Source of the DNA: [Eubacterium] siraeum | GTDB lineage: Bacteria; Bacillota; Clostridia; Oscillospirales; Ruminococcaceae | Assembly (NCBI GenBank): GCA_025150425.1 | Contig: CP102281.1 | Location: 1,488,001 to 1,552,000 of the forward strand | Length of the DNA: 64,000 bases | Reading direction: 5' to 3' | Shown: positions 1 to 9,992 of the stretch, one piece after another | Layout: each line of letters opens with the position of its first letter | Numbering within the stretch: position 1 is the first letter of the stretch | Notes under the pieces: generated by a model | The model's input: only the letters and a program-made list of their open reading frames with translations | Database searches by the model: none | What the model was told of the DNA's origin: nothing | Position numbers and translations under genes: made by a program

Positions 1-2
1 AC

Positions 3-1310
3 AAGTGCATTCACTGCCGCCGTTGTATCGCCGCTTGCGACAAGCTACAGGGTATAGGCGTAATCGGTGCAAACAACAGAGGCTTCAAGACAAGCATAGA
101 CTGTGCATTTGACCTTGATCTTGCCGAGACTGCCTGCGTATCTTGCGGTCAGTGTATAACAGCTTGTCCTACAGGTGCGCTTGCAGAAAAGGACGATACG
201 GACAAGGTATGGGACGCACTTGCTGATCCAGAAAAGGTAGTTGTTGTACAGACAGCTCCCGCAGTAAGAGCATCGCTCGGAGAGGCATTCGGCTATCCTA
301 TGGGTACACCCGTAGAGGGCAAGATGGTTGCGGCTCTTCGCAGACTCGGCTTCAATGCCGTATTTGACACAAACTTCGGTGCAGACCTTACTATAATGGA
401 AGAATCGCACGAATTCCTTGACAGAGTTACAAACGGCGGTGTACTTCCGATGATCACATCATGTTCACCCGGCTGGATAAGATTCTGCGAGGCTTACTTC
501 CCCGAATTTATCCCCAACCTTTCTTCCTGCAAATCTCCTCAGCAGATGAACGGCGCTATCACAAAGACATACTGGGCAAAGAAGATGGGAATTGACCCCA
601 AGAACATTGTAAGTGTTTCTGTGATGCCGTGTACAGCTAAGAAATTTGAGATAGGCAGAGAGGATCAGTCTGCAGCAGGCGTTCCCGATGTTGATATTTC
701 AATCACAACAAGAGAGCTTGTCAAGATGATAAACCGTGCGGGCTTACGCTTCAGAGATCTGCCCGACGAGGTTGCCGATTCGCCTTTAGGAAACGGCACA
801 GGCGCCGCTGTTATATTCGGTGCTACGGGCGGCGTTATGGAAGCGGCTCTTCGTACAGCTGTATGGAAGCTGACAGGCGAAGCTGCAGACAGCCCCGTTG
901 AATTCAAGGATGTAAGAGGCGTTGAGGGTATCAAGACGGCTGAATACAAGGTAGGCGACCTTACTGTAAAGGTAGCTGTTGTATCAGGTCTTGCAAACGC
1001 TAAGAAGTTCCTTACGCAAGTAAAGAACGGCGAGGTAGAATGCCACTTCATCGAGATCATGGCTTGTCCCGGCGGATGTGTAAACGGCGGCGGTCAGGTT
1101 ATCCAGCCTGCAGATGTACGCAACTTTACCGATATCCGTGCAGAGCGTGCAAAGGCACTCTACAGCCTTGATGACGCAAACAAGCTCAGAAAGTCGCACG
1201 AAAGCCCCGATGTAAAGGAAGTATACGAAAACTTCCTCGGAGAACCCGGAAGCCACATTGCTCACGAGATTCTTCATACATCGTATAAGGCAAGTCACTT
1301 AAGCAAGTAA
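3..1310 (+). CDS. hydA: [FeFe] hydrogenase catalytic subunit, 5' truncated by window edge
   Basis: Catalytic subunit of a cytoplasmic iron-only hydrogenase, which reduces protons to H2 during fermentation. The reading frame is open from the first bases, so the true start lies outside the window; 435 codons are visible. Two ferredoxin-type cysteine clusters appear first (CxxCxxCxxxC near residue 2, CVSCGQCITACP near residue 45). The three H-cluster signatures follow: TSCSPGW near residue 154, MPCTAKK near 208 and MACPGGC near 353. The tail matches the small-subunit-like C-terminal region (LGEPGSHIAHEILHTSY). In Clostridia such subunits are often encoded with hydB/hydC-type electron-bifurcating partners; these would be upstream and are not visible. 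A hairpin follows the stop. Assignment is firm; whether it bifurcates is unknown. Confidence 0.95.
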   Translation, partial: KCIHCRRCIAACDKLQGIGVIGANNRGFKTSIDCAFDLDLAETACVSCGQCITACPTGALAEKDDTDKVWDALADPEKVVVVQTAPAVRASLGEAFGYPMGTPVEGKMVAALRRLGFNAVFDTNFGADLTIMEESHEFLDRVTNGGVLPMITSCSPGWIRFCEAYFPEFIPNLSSCKSPQQMNGAITKTYWAKKMGIDPKNIVSVSVMPCTAKKFEIGREDQSAAGVPDVDISITTRELVKMINRAGLRFRDLPDEVADSPLGNGTGAAVIFGATGGVMEAALRTAVWKLTGEAADSPVEFKDVRGVEGIKTAEYKVGDLTVKVAVVSGLANAKKFLTQVKNGEVECHFIEIMACPGGCVNGGGQVIQPADVRNFTDIRAERAKALYSLDDANKLRKSHESPDVKEVYENFLGEPGSHIAHEILHTSYKASHLSK

Positions 1311-1326
1311 CAACCATTATATAACC

Positions 1327-1360
1327 GTAAACCGCTCTGCTGTACGGCAGGGCGGTTTAC
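1327..1360 (+). terminator. Probable terminator of hydA
   Basis: A 9-bp perfect stem (GTAAACCGC / GCGGTTTAC) with additional inner pairing lies 17 nt after the hydA stop. The following sequence is T-rich but has no long uninterrupted T run, so termination is likely rather than certain. Confidence 0.6.
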
Positions 1361-1397
1361 ATATTTCCGTACGGTTTACAGATAACATGACAGGTTT

Positions 1398-1510
1398 TTA
1401 GTTAACTAATTTTTAGCTAATAAGCTAAACTATGAAAATTGTTACATACATTTGTTTTTTCGAACATTTTTAAACAGAAAAAAGCAAGTTACACGGTTTT
1501 CATTAGCTAA
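1398..1510. promoter_or_regulatory. Cluster of TTAGYTAA palindromic boxes
   Basis: Upstream of the solute-binding protein gene are a 12-bp palindrome TTAGTTAACTAA (1398-1409), the stem TTTAGCT-AATA-AGCTAAA (1412-1429) and another TTAGCTAA (1503-1510). Repeated self-complementary 8-mers suggest binding sites for a dimeric regulator. The factor is unknown and the grouping is inference. Confidence 0.4.
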
Positions 1511-1551
1511 ATTGCACAATAATGTTGTATGAATTTTGACTATTATGTGAA

Positions 1552-1580
1552 TTGAATTAAGCGTTTCAATGTGGTACAAT
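1552..1580 (+). promoter_or_regulatory. Vegetative promoter for the solute-binding protein gene
   Basis: The -35 TTGAAT (1552-1557) and -10 TACAAT (1575-1580) are 17 bp apart, with a TGG extended -10 directly before the hexamer. The expected transcript start is near 1587, giving a leader of about 50 nt. Confidence 0.75.
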
Positions 1581-1595
1581 CAATGTAACGAATGT

Positions 1596-1611
1596 GTGTA
1601 AACGATTGCAC
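1596..1611. promoter_or_regulatory. LacI/CcpA-family operator (cre-like)
   Basis: TGTAAACGATTGCA (1597-1610) fits the degenerate catabolite-responsive element and LacI-family operator pattern, centred on CG with 6 of 8 symmetric positions matching. It lies about 10-25 bp downstream of the predicted transcript start, a position typical of repression. Confidence 0.55.
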
Positions 1612-1638
1612 GCATTACATTAAGGAGGTTTTTTTAAT

Positions 1639-3081
1639 ATGAATTTTAAAAGAATTCTTGCAGGCGTTATGGCCGGTGCTACCGCTATTTCTCTTGCAGC
1701 TTGTTCTAACAGCGGTAACGGCGGATTTGATTCCGACACCAATTCTACCGCTTCCAGTACAGAAACAACAATTGACGATGAGATTGAAAACCCCGTCAGC
1801 ATAGGCGACATAAGCATAGACGCAGGCGAAGAGGTTGAACCCGCAGAGCTCCAGTATCTCGGCAACTACGATATAACAACAGCCGGTGACGTAAAGCCTG
1901 CATATAAGTATTTCTCGGAACACTACGGCTGTACAATCAAATGTACAATAGTAGGATCGCTCCAGATACTTGAAAAGCTGACAACGGCTATTTCAGCCGG
2001 CGAATCGCCTGACCTTGTTGACTACTCAGACAGCACATTCCCGCTCATGATGTCAAAAAATATGTACACACCTCTTGATGACTATATGAATCTTTCTGCT
2101 CCTCAGTGGTCAGGACTTGATCAGTACATTAACAAGTACAAGTGGAACGGTAAGAATTACTACTACCCCTGGGCTTATAACGTTTCATCCTACTTCCTTA
2201 TTTACAACAGAGGAGTATTTGAGCAGATAGGTCTTGAAGACCCCAAGGAGCTTTATGATGAAGGCAAGTGGACATGGGAAGCAATGGCCGATGTAATCCG
2301 TAAGTTCATCGACTCGGATACCGACGGCAACAGAACAGGTCTTTACGGTGCTACCGAATATTCAGCACAGGCAATAATCGACTCAACAGGCGTACCGCTT
2401 ATAGAGATCGGTGAGGACGGTAAGCTGGTAAGCAACTTCAACAACGCAAGCGTTGACAGAGCCGCTACATTTATGCAGTCGCTCAAGAGCGAAGGTCTTG
2501 CAAAGTTCCAGGAAGGCGTTATAAACGTAGACGAAGATCCTATCGTTTCGGGTACGGCGGCATTCCAGGGTATGGGTGAATGGATAATTACAAACTACGC
2601 AAAGAAAATGACGAAGGATGATTCTCTTGATATATTCTTTGTTCCCTTCCCCAGAGATTCACAGGCTGATGAATATTATTATTCGATGACAACATTCGGC
2701 TATCTTGTACCCGCAGGTTCAAAATTTGCTAAACAGGCATCGGTATTTATCAACTGCTGCCGTCTGAGCAATACAGATGAGGATCTTAAGGCTACAACAA
2801 AGACAAGTATTATGAAGAACAAGAAGTATACAGAGGAACAGTACGACTTCATGTACAGCTTCAAGGAAATCAACAATTTCCACGCTGTAGTTGACGAGCC
2901 TTACGGTCTTGACGAAACAACAGGTCAGATAATCAAGGATATTCTCGGCAACACGCTGTTCGATCTGCAGAACGAAACATACGCAGGTCAGTCATGGACA
3001 CAGATGCGTGAAGCTAATATCGGTACAATCAACAAGCAGATTGAATACTACAACGGTCTTATCACAAGCGGTAACTCCTGA
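1639..3081 (+). CDS. Extracellular sugar-type solute-binding lipoprotein (ABC transporter)
   Basis: A 480-residue substrate-binding lipoprotein, probably delivering a sugar or oligosaccharide to an ABC importer at the cell surface. Residues 1-22 form a lipoprotein signal ending in the lipobox LAAC (Cys22). A Ser/Thr/Asn-rich linker follows, then a family-1 binding fold with typical features (a repeated YY-rich hinge region and a WTWEAMADVIRKF segment). A strong TAAGGAGG ribosome site precedes the ATG. No permease or ATPase gene is adjacent: the gene is monocistronic, with its own promoter, cre-like operator and terminator. It is therefore an orphan receptor that must share membrane components encoded elsewhere. 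The substrate cannot be read from the sequence. Confidence 0.88.
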   Translation: MNFKRILAGVMAGATAISLAACSNSGNGGFDSDTNSTASSTETTIDDEIENPVSIGDISIDAGEEVEPAELQYLGNYDITTAGDVKPAYKYFSEHYGCTIKCTIVGSLQILEKLTTAISAGESPDLVDYSDSTFPLMMSKNMYTPLDDYMNLSAPQWSGLDQYINKYKWNGKNYYYPWAYNVSSYFLIYNRGVFEQIGLEDPKELYDEGKWTWEAMADVIRKFIDSDTDGNRTGLYGATEYSAQAIIDSTGVPLIEIGEDGKLVSNFNNASVDRAATFMQSLKSEGLAKFQEGVINVDEDPIVSGTAAFQGMGEWIITNYAKKMTKDDSLDIFFVPFPRDSQADEYYYSMTTFGYLVPAGSKFAKQASVFINCCRLSNTDEDLKATTKTSIMKNKKYTEEQYDFMYSFKEINNFHAVVDEPYGLDETTGQIIKDILGNTLFDLQNETYAGQSWTQMREANIGTINKQIEYYNGLITSGNS

Positions 3082-3104
3082 GTAGAATAAAGCGAATAAT
3101 AATT

Positions 3105-3137
3105 ATAACCGCAGTTTTCGGACTGCGGTTATTTTTA
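3105..3137 (+). terminator. Rho-independent terminator of the solute-binding protein gene
   Basis: A 10-bp stem ATAACCGCAG / CTGCGGTTAT (3105-3114 with 3123-3132) is followed by a T run. Confidence 0.9.
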
Positions 3138-3157
3138 TGCGTTTTTTGCATAGCAAA

Positions 3158-3737
3158 AGGGCTTTGAAAAACAAAGCCCTCAGACTGTAGAAAAAGTCTG
3201 TTTTTCCAAAAAAGTGCTTGTTCTCTATCCCTATAAGAACGCTTTGTGAGCTTTGCGTCCTGCAAAGCCTTTGGGCGTTCTATCTCGGCATCCTTGCCGA
3301 AACCCCAAACCCCTTCCCCGTGGTGAAGGGCTGTGTATGCTTTGTTGGCTCTGCATCTGTGCAATCGTGGTCGTTTGTTGTCGGTGCGTCCTGCACCGAC
3401 TATGTTCGACCACTTGTATGCATCCTTGCATAGAGCCTTTGGGCATACACGCCCGGCATCCATGCCGGGGCAAAGCCGTTGCACGATGCAACGGCACAAA
3501 TGGCTGACGACCTGTACGGGGGCTTCGCCCCAAAGCAAGGATGCTTTGGTTGCTTGCCAAAAGTTATAAGCAAGGACGCTTATGTCAGCTGAACCGAGCC
3601 GTTGCACGATGCAACGGCACAAACAGCTGACTTTGCAGAGATGCAAAACCAACAGAGCAAGCAATAAGCGACACCCCATTTTCGATAAACAAGAGGTTTA
3701 TCGACAGACTGAGGGCTTTGATATACTCAAAGCCCTC
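3158..3737. repeat. Non-coding hairpin-array element between convergent genes
   Basis: About 580 bp without a credible gene. Its ends are related inverted structures. On the left is AGGGCTTTG-loop-CAAAGCCCT (3158-3180) followed by CAGACTGT; on the right, read on the minus strand, is GAGGGCTTTGA-loop-TCAAAGCCCTC (3711-3737) followed by AGTCTGT. Inside are at least nine further hairpins: 3250-3268, 3285-3300, 3380-3400 (inside an outer GTGGTCG/CGACCAC stem, 3367-3413), 3417-3432, 3452-3469, 3475-3495, 3531-3548, 3566-3583 and 3598-3618. Most share a loop reading TCCT or GTCCT (AGGA on the opposite strand in the last two) while their stems differ but stay complementary. Long Cys/Arg-rich frames crossing it look spurious. 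It resembles a large REP/BIME- or MITE-type element. Confidence 0.7.
3475..3631 (+). repeat. Pair of 34-bp direct repeats, each with a 21-bp palindrome
   Basis: 3475-3508 and 3598-3631 are identical except at two positions. Each begins with the perfect palindrome GCCGTTGCA-CGA-TGCAACGGC and continues ACAAAyrGCTGAC. They are 123 bp apart inside the hairpin-array element. Confidence 0.85.
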
Positions 3738-3753
3738 GTATTATTTTACGGAT

Positions 3754-5430
3754 TTACTTTACCATATCGCTGTTATTGATAGCGGAAACAAGTGCGCTGA
3801 CGGAGCTGTTGATGATGTCGGTATGGATGCCTGCGCCCCAGAACGAGTTTCCGTTCTTGTCGCATATCTCAACATAAGCCGCCGCCTTTGACTTTGAGCC
3901 TACCTCTATAGCGTGTTCATTATATGTTACTAAGCTGTAGCTAAGTCCAAGACCGTTCTTTATAGCGTCGCTCACTGCATCAAGTCTGCCGTTGCCGCTG
4001 CCGGTATACACTGCCGTACTGCCCTTGTAATCTGCTGTAACTGTAGCAGTGATTCCGCCGTTTTCCTGCTTATAGTGTGCCTCGGTGATTTTCAGTGCGG
4101 TTTCCTTATTCACGAAATTACTGCGGAACACTTCGTACACTTCATCGGGAGTAAGCTCCTTATGCTGATGGTCGGAAACGGATTTAACCGTATAGCCGAC
4201 TTTTTCACGGAACTTCTTAGGCAGATCTACACCGTACTTCTGCTGTAACAGATAACCGATACCGCCCTTTCCGCTCTGGCTGTTGATACGGATAACGTCA
4301 CCGTCATACTGTCTGCCTATATCCATAGGATCTATGGGCAGATAAGGAACTGTCCAATGCTCAGGGTCCTTTTCCTCACGCCACTTCATACCCTTTGCGA
4401 TAGCGTCCTGATGTGAGCCTGAGAATGCCGCAAACACGAGAGAGCCGCTGTAGGGCTGTCTGTCGTAGACCTTCATACAAGTCATCTTCTCGTAAACCTC
4501 TGTTATCGAGGGCAGGTCGGAGAAGTCGAGCTTCGGGTCTACGCCGTGCGAGTACATATTAAGAGCAAGCGTTACTATGTCAACGTTACCGGTACGTTCA
4601 CCGTTTCCGAACAGAGTACCCTCTATTCTGTCAGCGCCGGCAAGCAAGCCAAGCTCGCTGTCTGCAACGGCACAGCCTCTGTCATTGTGGGGATGAAGCG
4701 AAACGATAACGTTCTCCCTGTTCACCATATTCTTGCACATATACTCAACCTGACTTGCGTAAACATGCGGAAGCGACATTTCTACGGTAACGGGCAGATT
4801 GATTATAACCTTATCATCGGGAGTGGGCTGCCATACGTCAAGCACCGCATTGCATATCTCAAGCGCAAATTCAGGCTCTGTTCCTGTAAAGCTCTCGGGT
4901 GAATATTCAAACTTGAAGTCGCCGGGTGTTTTTTCTCTGTATTCCTTGAGCAGCTTTGCTCCTTCAACGGCAATATCAATAATCTCGTTCTTGGGCTTTC
5001 TGAACACCTGTTCTCTTTGTGCAACAGAGGTGGAATTATACAGATGTACAACTGCGTGCTTTGCACCTGCAAGCGCTTCAAACGTTTTCTTTATGATGTG
5101 TTCTCTTGACTGTGTAAGTACCTGAATAGTAACGTCATCGGGGATAAGGTCCTGTTCTATCAATGCACGGCAGAATTCATATTCCGTTTCGGACGCTGCG
5201 GGGAAACCTATCTCGATCTCCTTGAAGCCTATCGCTACAAGCACCTTGAAGAATTCAAGCTTTTCTTCAAGATTCATAGGAACTATAAGTGCCTGATTTC
5301 CGTCACGCAGATCGACACTGCACCATATAGGAGCCTTGTCTATGTACTCCTTTTTTGTCCAATCAAGACACTGTACGGGAGGCATGAAATATCCTCTGGA
5401 GTATTTGTTTGTGTTCATTGTACATTTCAT
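3754..5430 (-). CDS. leuA: 2-isopropylmalate synthase
   Basis: Condenses acetyl-CoA with 2-oxoisovalerate, the first committed step of leucine biosynthesis in the cytoplasm. The 558 residues match the longer LeuA type. The N-terminal HMGL-like barrel has the DLRDGNQALIVPM catalytic segment near residue 41 and the metal-binding HPHNDRG motif. The C-terminal 120 or so residues form the LeuA regulatory domain, where leucine feedback normally acts. The first ATG is chosen because AAAGGA lies 8 nt upstream; a second ATG four codons on has no ribosome site. It is monocistronic, with a leucine T-box in its leader. leuB, leuC and leuD are not nearby. Confidence 0.95.
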   Translation of the reverse strand: MKCTMNTNKYSRGYFMPPVQCLDWTKKEYIDKAPIWCSVDLRDGNQALIVPMNLEEKLEFFKVLVAIGFKEIEIGFPAASETEYEFCRALIEQDLIPDDVTIQVLTQSREHIIKKTFEALAGAKHAVVHLYNSTSVAQREQVFRKPKNEIIDIAVEGAKLLKEYREKTPGDFKFEYSPESFTGTEPEFALEICNAVLDVWQPTPDDKVIINLPVTVEMSLPHVYASQVEYMCKNMVNRENVIVSLHPHNDRGCAVADSELGLLAGADRIEGTLFGNGERTGNVDIVTLALNMYSHGVDPKLDFSDLPSITEVYEKMTCMKVYDRQPYSGSLVFAAFSGSHQDAIAKGMKWREEKDPEHWTVPYLPIDPMDIGRQYDGDVIRINSQSGKGGIGYLLQQKYGVDLPKKFREKVGYTVKSVSDHQHKELTPDEVYEVFRSNFVNKETALKITEAHYKQENGGITATVTADYKGSTAVYTGSGNGRLDAVSDAIKNGLGLSYSLVTYNEHAIEVGSKSKAAAYVEICDKNGNSFWGAGIHTDIINSSVSALVSAINNSDMVK

Positions 5431-5493
5431 AAATTATGTCCTTTCCCTATTTGGTTTTCCGATGCAGGCATTTAAAAAGCAATGTAAATACAC

Positions 5494-5740
5494 AAAACCC
5501 CGCCTCTGTAAAGAGACGGGGTAAATCCTCGTGGTACCACTCTTTTTGACACAGCGTTCTTACTGCCGTGTCCGCTTATGCCACATCTAACAATGTGCTT
5601 CTCTGTAACGGGAGAACCCGTCATAACTTACTGCAATGTTCAGTCATGCGACTCTCAGGCGAGCTATATCCGACCTTTAATATTGCCTTGCACCAAGCGG
5701 CAACTCTCTGTAAATAAACGTGCGGCTTTTTTCCTGATCA
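5494..5740 (-). promoter_or_regulatory. T-box riboswitch (leucine specifier) controlling leuA
   Basis: The minus-strand leader contains AGAGTGGTACCACG (around 5530-5543), the T-box antiterminator signature. A terminator stem of CCCCG-rich arms (5498-5521) with a T run follows. Stem I features AGAGAG and GGTG lie upstream. In the specifier loop region the triplet CTC (5663-5661 on the minus strand) is a leucine codon. Uncharged tRNA-Leu(GAG) should stabilise antitermination and induce leuA. Confidence 0.88.
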
Positions 5741-5765
5741 ACGTCTTTTCCTATTAACAGATATT

Positions 5766-5794
5766 ATTATATCTCAGAAAAACACATTTGTCAA
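5766..5794 (-). promoter_or_regulatory. Consensus promoter for the leuA T-box transcript
   Basis: Minus-strand TTGACA (5794-5789), 17-bp spacer and TATAAT (5771-5766): both hexamers are perfect. Confidence 0.9.
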
Positions 5795-5808
5795 TAGTTT
5801 TTTACAAA

Positions 5809-7812
<2,004 letters not shown>

Positions 7813-8508
7813 TTATTCATACGGCTCTGCCTCAAAGTCATTTATTGCATCGACAATGTCTTTATCTTCGGATACCACATGAGTGAAGCTCTCCGGCACA
7901 TTTCCGACAATGACCGTTTCGGCAATAAGAAAATCTCCGCTGACATCTGTTTGCACAGAATACATAGGTATGAATGCGGTAACGCTGACAGTTGTACGCA
8001 TTATCATTCTGTGAAGCGTCTGGTTAAGTCCTGCATCGGTAAACTCGCTTATAAACACTGCATCGGCATAGCCCTTAGGCTCTACCTTCATTCTGACGGT
8101 AGGCCCTGAGCCGTGAAAAAGCGGTATTCCGCTGAGTGTTCCGACAGTAAGGTCAACGTTTTCGGTTTCGCCTTTCATCAGTCTGTCGTTTATCTCGGTC
8201 AGCATATCGTTCTTAATGCGGTTTATCAGCTTGGTGTTGCTTTCGATAGAAGAAACTCTGCCGTCTGCGGTATAGCTGAGCTTTACAAGGGCACTGTATC
8301 CGGCATCCTCTCCAAGCTCTGTAAGACGTTCGTTTATCGCATCGTCTATAAGGCTCACAGTTACCGCTCTCGAATTGTATTCGCACACGTTCATTATATT
8401 AGGTCTTATCATAAGCTGCAGCATTCCGGCAAAGCCTAAAAGAATAAAAGCCGCACCGATAAGTTTAAGCCCGAGCCTGCGTCTGAATTTCGATAAATCT
8501 CTTTTCAT
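7813..8508 (-). CDS. yunB: Sporulation protein YunB-like
   Basis: A 231-residue protein with one N-terminal membrane segment (about residues 16-34) and an extracytoplasmic domain. It begins with a basic KRDLSKFRRRLG stretch and contains the family-typical VNVGTLSGIPLFHGSGP-like region (here VDLTVGTLSGIPLFHG) near residue 120. In B. subtilis yunB is expressed in the mother cell under sigma-E and is needed for efficient sporulation; its biochemical role is unknown. It lies between the aminopeptidase gene and ligA on the same strand. Confidence 0.82.
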   Translation of the reverse strand: MKRDLSKFRRRLGLKLIGAAFILLGFAGMLQLMIRPNIMNVCEYNSRAVTVSLIDDAINERLTELGEDAGYSALVKLSYTADGRVSSIESNTKLINRIKNDMLTEINDRLMKGETENVDLTVGTLSGIPLFHGSGPTVRMKVEPKGYADAVFISEFTDAGLNQTLHRMIMRTTVSVTAFIPMYSVQTDVSGDFLIAETVIVGNVPESFTHVVSEDKDIVDAINDFEAEPYE

Positions 8509-8566
8509 AAAATCACCCGTTCAAATATAATACTATATTCTGAGCGGGCGGATTTTATGATATTGA

Positions 8567-9976
8567 TTACTTCATCTTATAGAATGCTGTAAATGCCTTA
8601 TATGCCATATAAACGTCATTTTTTGCGGTAAGCTCATACGGTGCGTGCATAGAAAGCACGGGAACGCCGACATCTATCGTATCAATGTTAAGGTTTGCGA
8701 TATAAGCCGCAACAGTTCCGCCGCCGCCGAAATCCACCTTGCCAAGCTCGCCTGTCTGCCATACGACATCGTTCTTGTCAAGCATATTGTGGATAAGTCC
8801 GACATACTCGGCGCTTGCGTCACTTGTACCCGACTTTCCTCTTGCGCCGGTGTACTTTGTGACAACGATGCCCTTGTTTACAAATGAGCAGTTGTTACGC
8901 TCGTAGCCGTCGGGGAATGTGGGATCGTAAGCCGCATTTACATCTGCTGAAAGGCAGCGTGTGGCGGAAATTACCGTTCTTCCGTCACTGCCCATATTCT
9001 CGGCTAAATCGTAAAGGAAGAACTTGAGATATGCCGAGCGTAAGCCTGTGTTGCCGTCACTGCCTGTTTCTTCCTTGTCGGTAAGAACGCAGACGGCGGT
9101 CTTTTCGGGAACGGCTTTCATATCAATAATTGCGGTAAAGGCAGTGTATGCGCAAACTCTGTCGTCCTGTCCGTATGCGCCGACAAGACTTCTGTCAAAG
9201 CCGACATCCTTTGCCTTGAAGGCAGGAACGCATTCAAGCTCCGCACTTAAGAAATCCTTTTCAACTATGCCGTATTTCTCGAAAAGGATATTCAGCAGAT
9301 TTAGCTTTACCTTTTCGCTTATCTTATCATCTCTGAAAGGTCTTGAGCCAATGAGGATATTAAGCTCCTCGCCCTTTATCAGCTTTGTTGCGGGGCGCTT
9401 GTACTGCTCTTCCGCAAGGTGAGGCAGAAGGTCGGTCACAACAAACACGGGGTCGCCCTCGTCCTCGCCTATTCTTACTGTTACCTTGCTTCCATCGGCT
9501 CTTACTATTACACCGTGCAGTGACATAGGAACTGTAGGCCACTGATATTTCTTGATACCGCCGTAATAATGCGTCTTGAAGTATCCCAGCTCATCGCTTT
9601 CATAAAGCGGATTCTGCTTTAAGTCAAGTCTGGGGGAATCAATATGTGCGGCAGTGAGATTTACACCGTTTGAAATATCGCTCTTGCCGATAACGGCTAA
9701 GATTACCGCCTTTTCTCTGTTGAGAACGTATATCTTATCTCCTGCCTTGTACTGAGCCTTCTTGTCGAAGGGCTTGAAGCCTGCCTTTTCAGCCATAGCG
9801 ACAGCGGTTGCGGCAGCCTCACGCTCGGTTTTTCCTGCGTCAAGGAATTTCTTGTAGCCCTCGCAGTATTTGTCTGCCTTTTTTTCTTCCTGCTCGCTCA
9901 TAACAAGCGTTGCGTGTTTTTTTTCATAGAACAGTTTTTCTTTAAGCTGTTCTGCCTGTGATTTCTTTTCAGCCAT
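8567..9976 (-). CDS. M18 family zinc aminopeptidase
   Basis: A 469-residue cytoplasmic aminopeptidase of the aspartyl aminopeptidase family, removing N-terminal residues from peptides with a two-metal centre. Visible metal and catalytic segments are TAAHIDSPRLDL (His), GQDDRVCAYTAF (Asp), TDKEETGSDGNTG (paired Glu) and a C-terminal MHAPYELT (His). The ATG at 9976 is preferred over one 54 nt upstream because AAGGAAGG lies 9 nt before it and this start clears the end of the upstream transglycosylase gene by 16 nt. Substrate preference cannot be assigned. Confidence 0.9.
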   Translation of the reverse strand: MAEKKSQAEQLKEKLFYEKKHATLVMSEQEEKKADKYCEGYKKFLDAGKTEREAAATAVAMAEKAGFKPFDKKAQYKAGDKIYVLNREKAVILAVIGKSDISNGVNLTAAHIDSPRLDLKQNPLYESDELGYFKTHYYGGIKKYQWPTVPMSLHGVIVRADGSKVTVRIGEDEGDPVFVVTDLLPHLAEEQYKRPATKLIKGEELNILIGSRPFRDDKISEKVKLNLLNILFEKYGIVEKDFLSAELECVPAFKAKDVGFDRSLVGAYGQDDRVCAYTAFTAIIDMKAVPEKTAVCVLTDKEETGSDGNTGLRSAYLKFFLYDLAENMGSDGRTVISATRCLSADVNAAYDPTFPDGYERNNCSFVNKGIVVTKYTGARGKSGTSDASAEYVGLIHNMLDKNDVVWQTGELGKVDFGGGGTVAAYIANLNIDTIDVGVPVLSMHAPYELTAKNDVYMAYKAFTAFYKMK

Positions 9977-9992
9977 TTTTCTTTGCCTTCCT

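Noticed and set aside
3475-3631. Two near-identical 34-bp repeats as a degenerate CRISPR
   Set aside because: Only two copies, 123 bp apart, internally palindromic over 21 bp, and no cas genes nearby.
3062-3679. Long minus-strand open frame (205 codons, Cys/Arg-rich) across the hairpin block
   Set aside because: It follows palindromic repeats, overlaps a terminator and the end of the solute-binding gene, has no ribosome site, and its composition mirrors the repeats.
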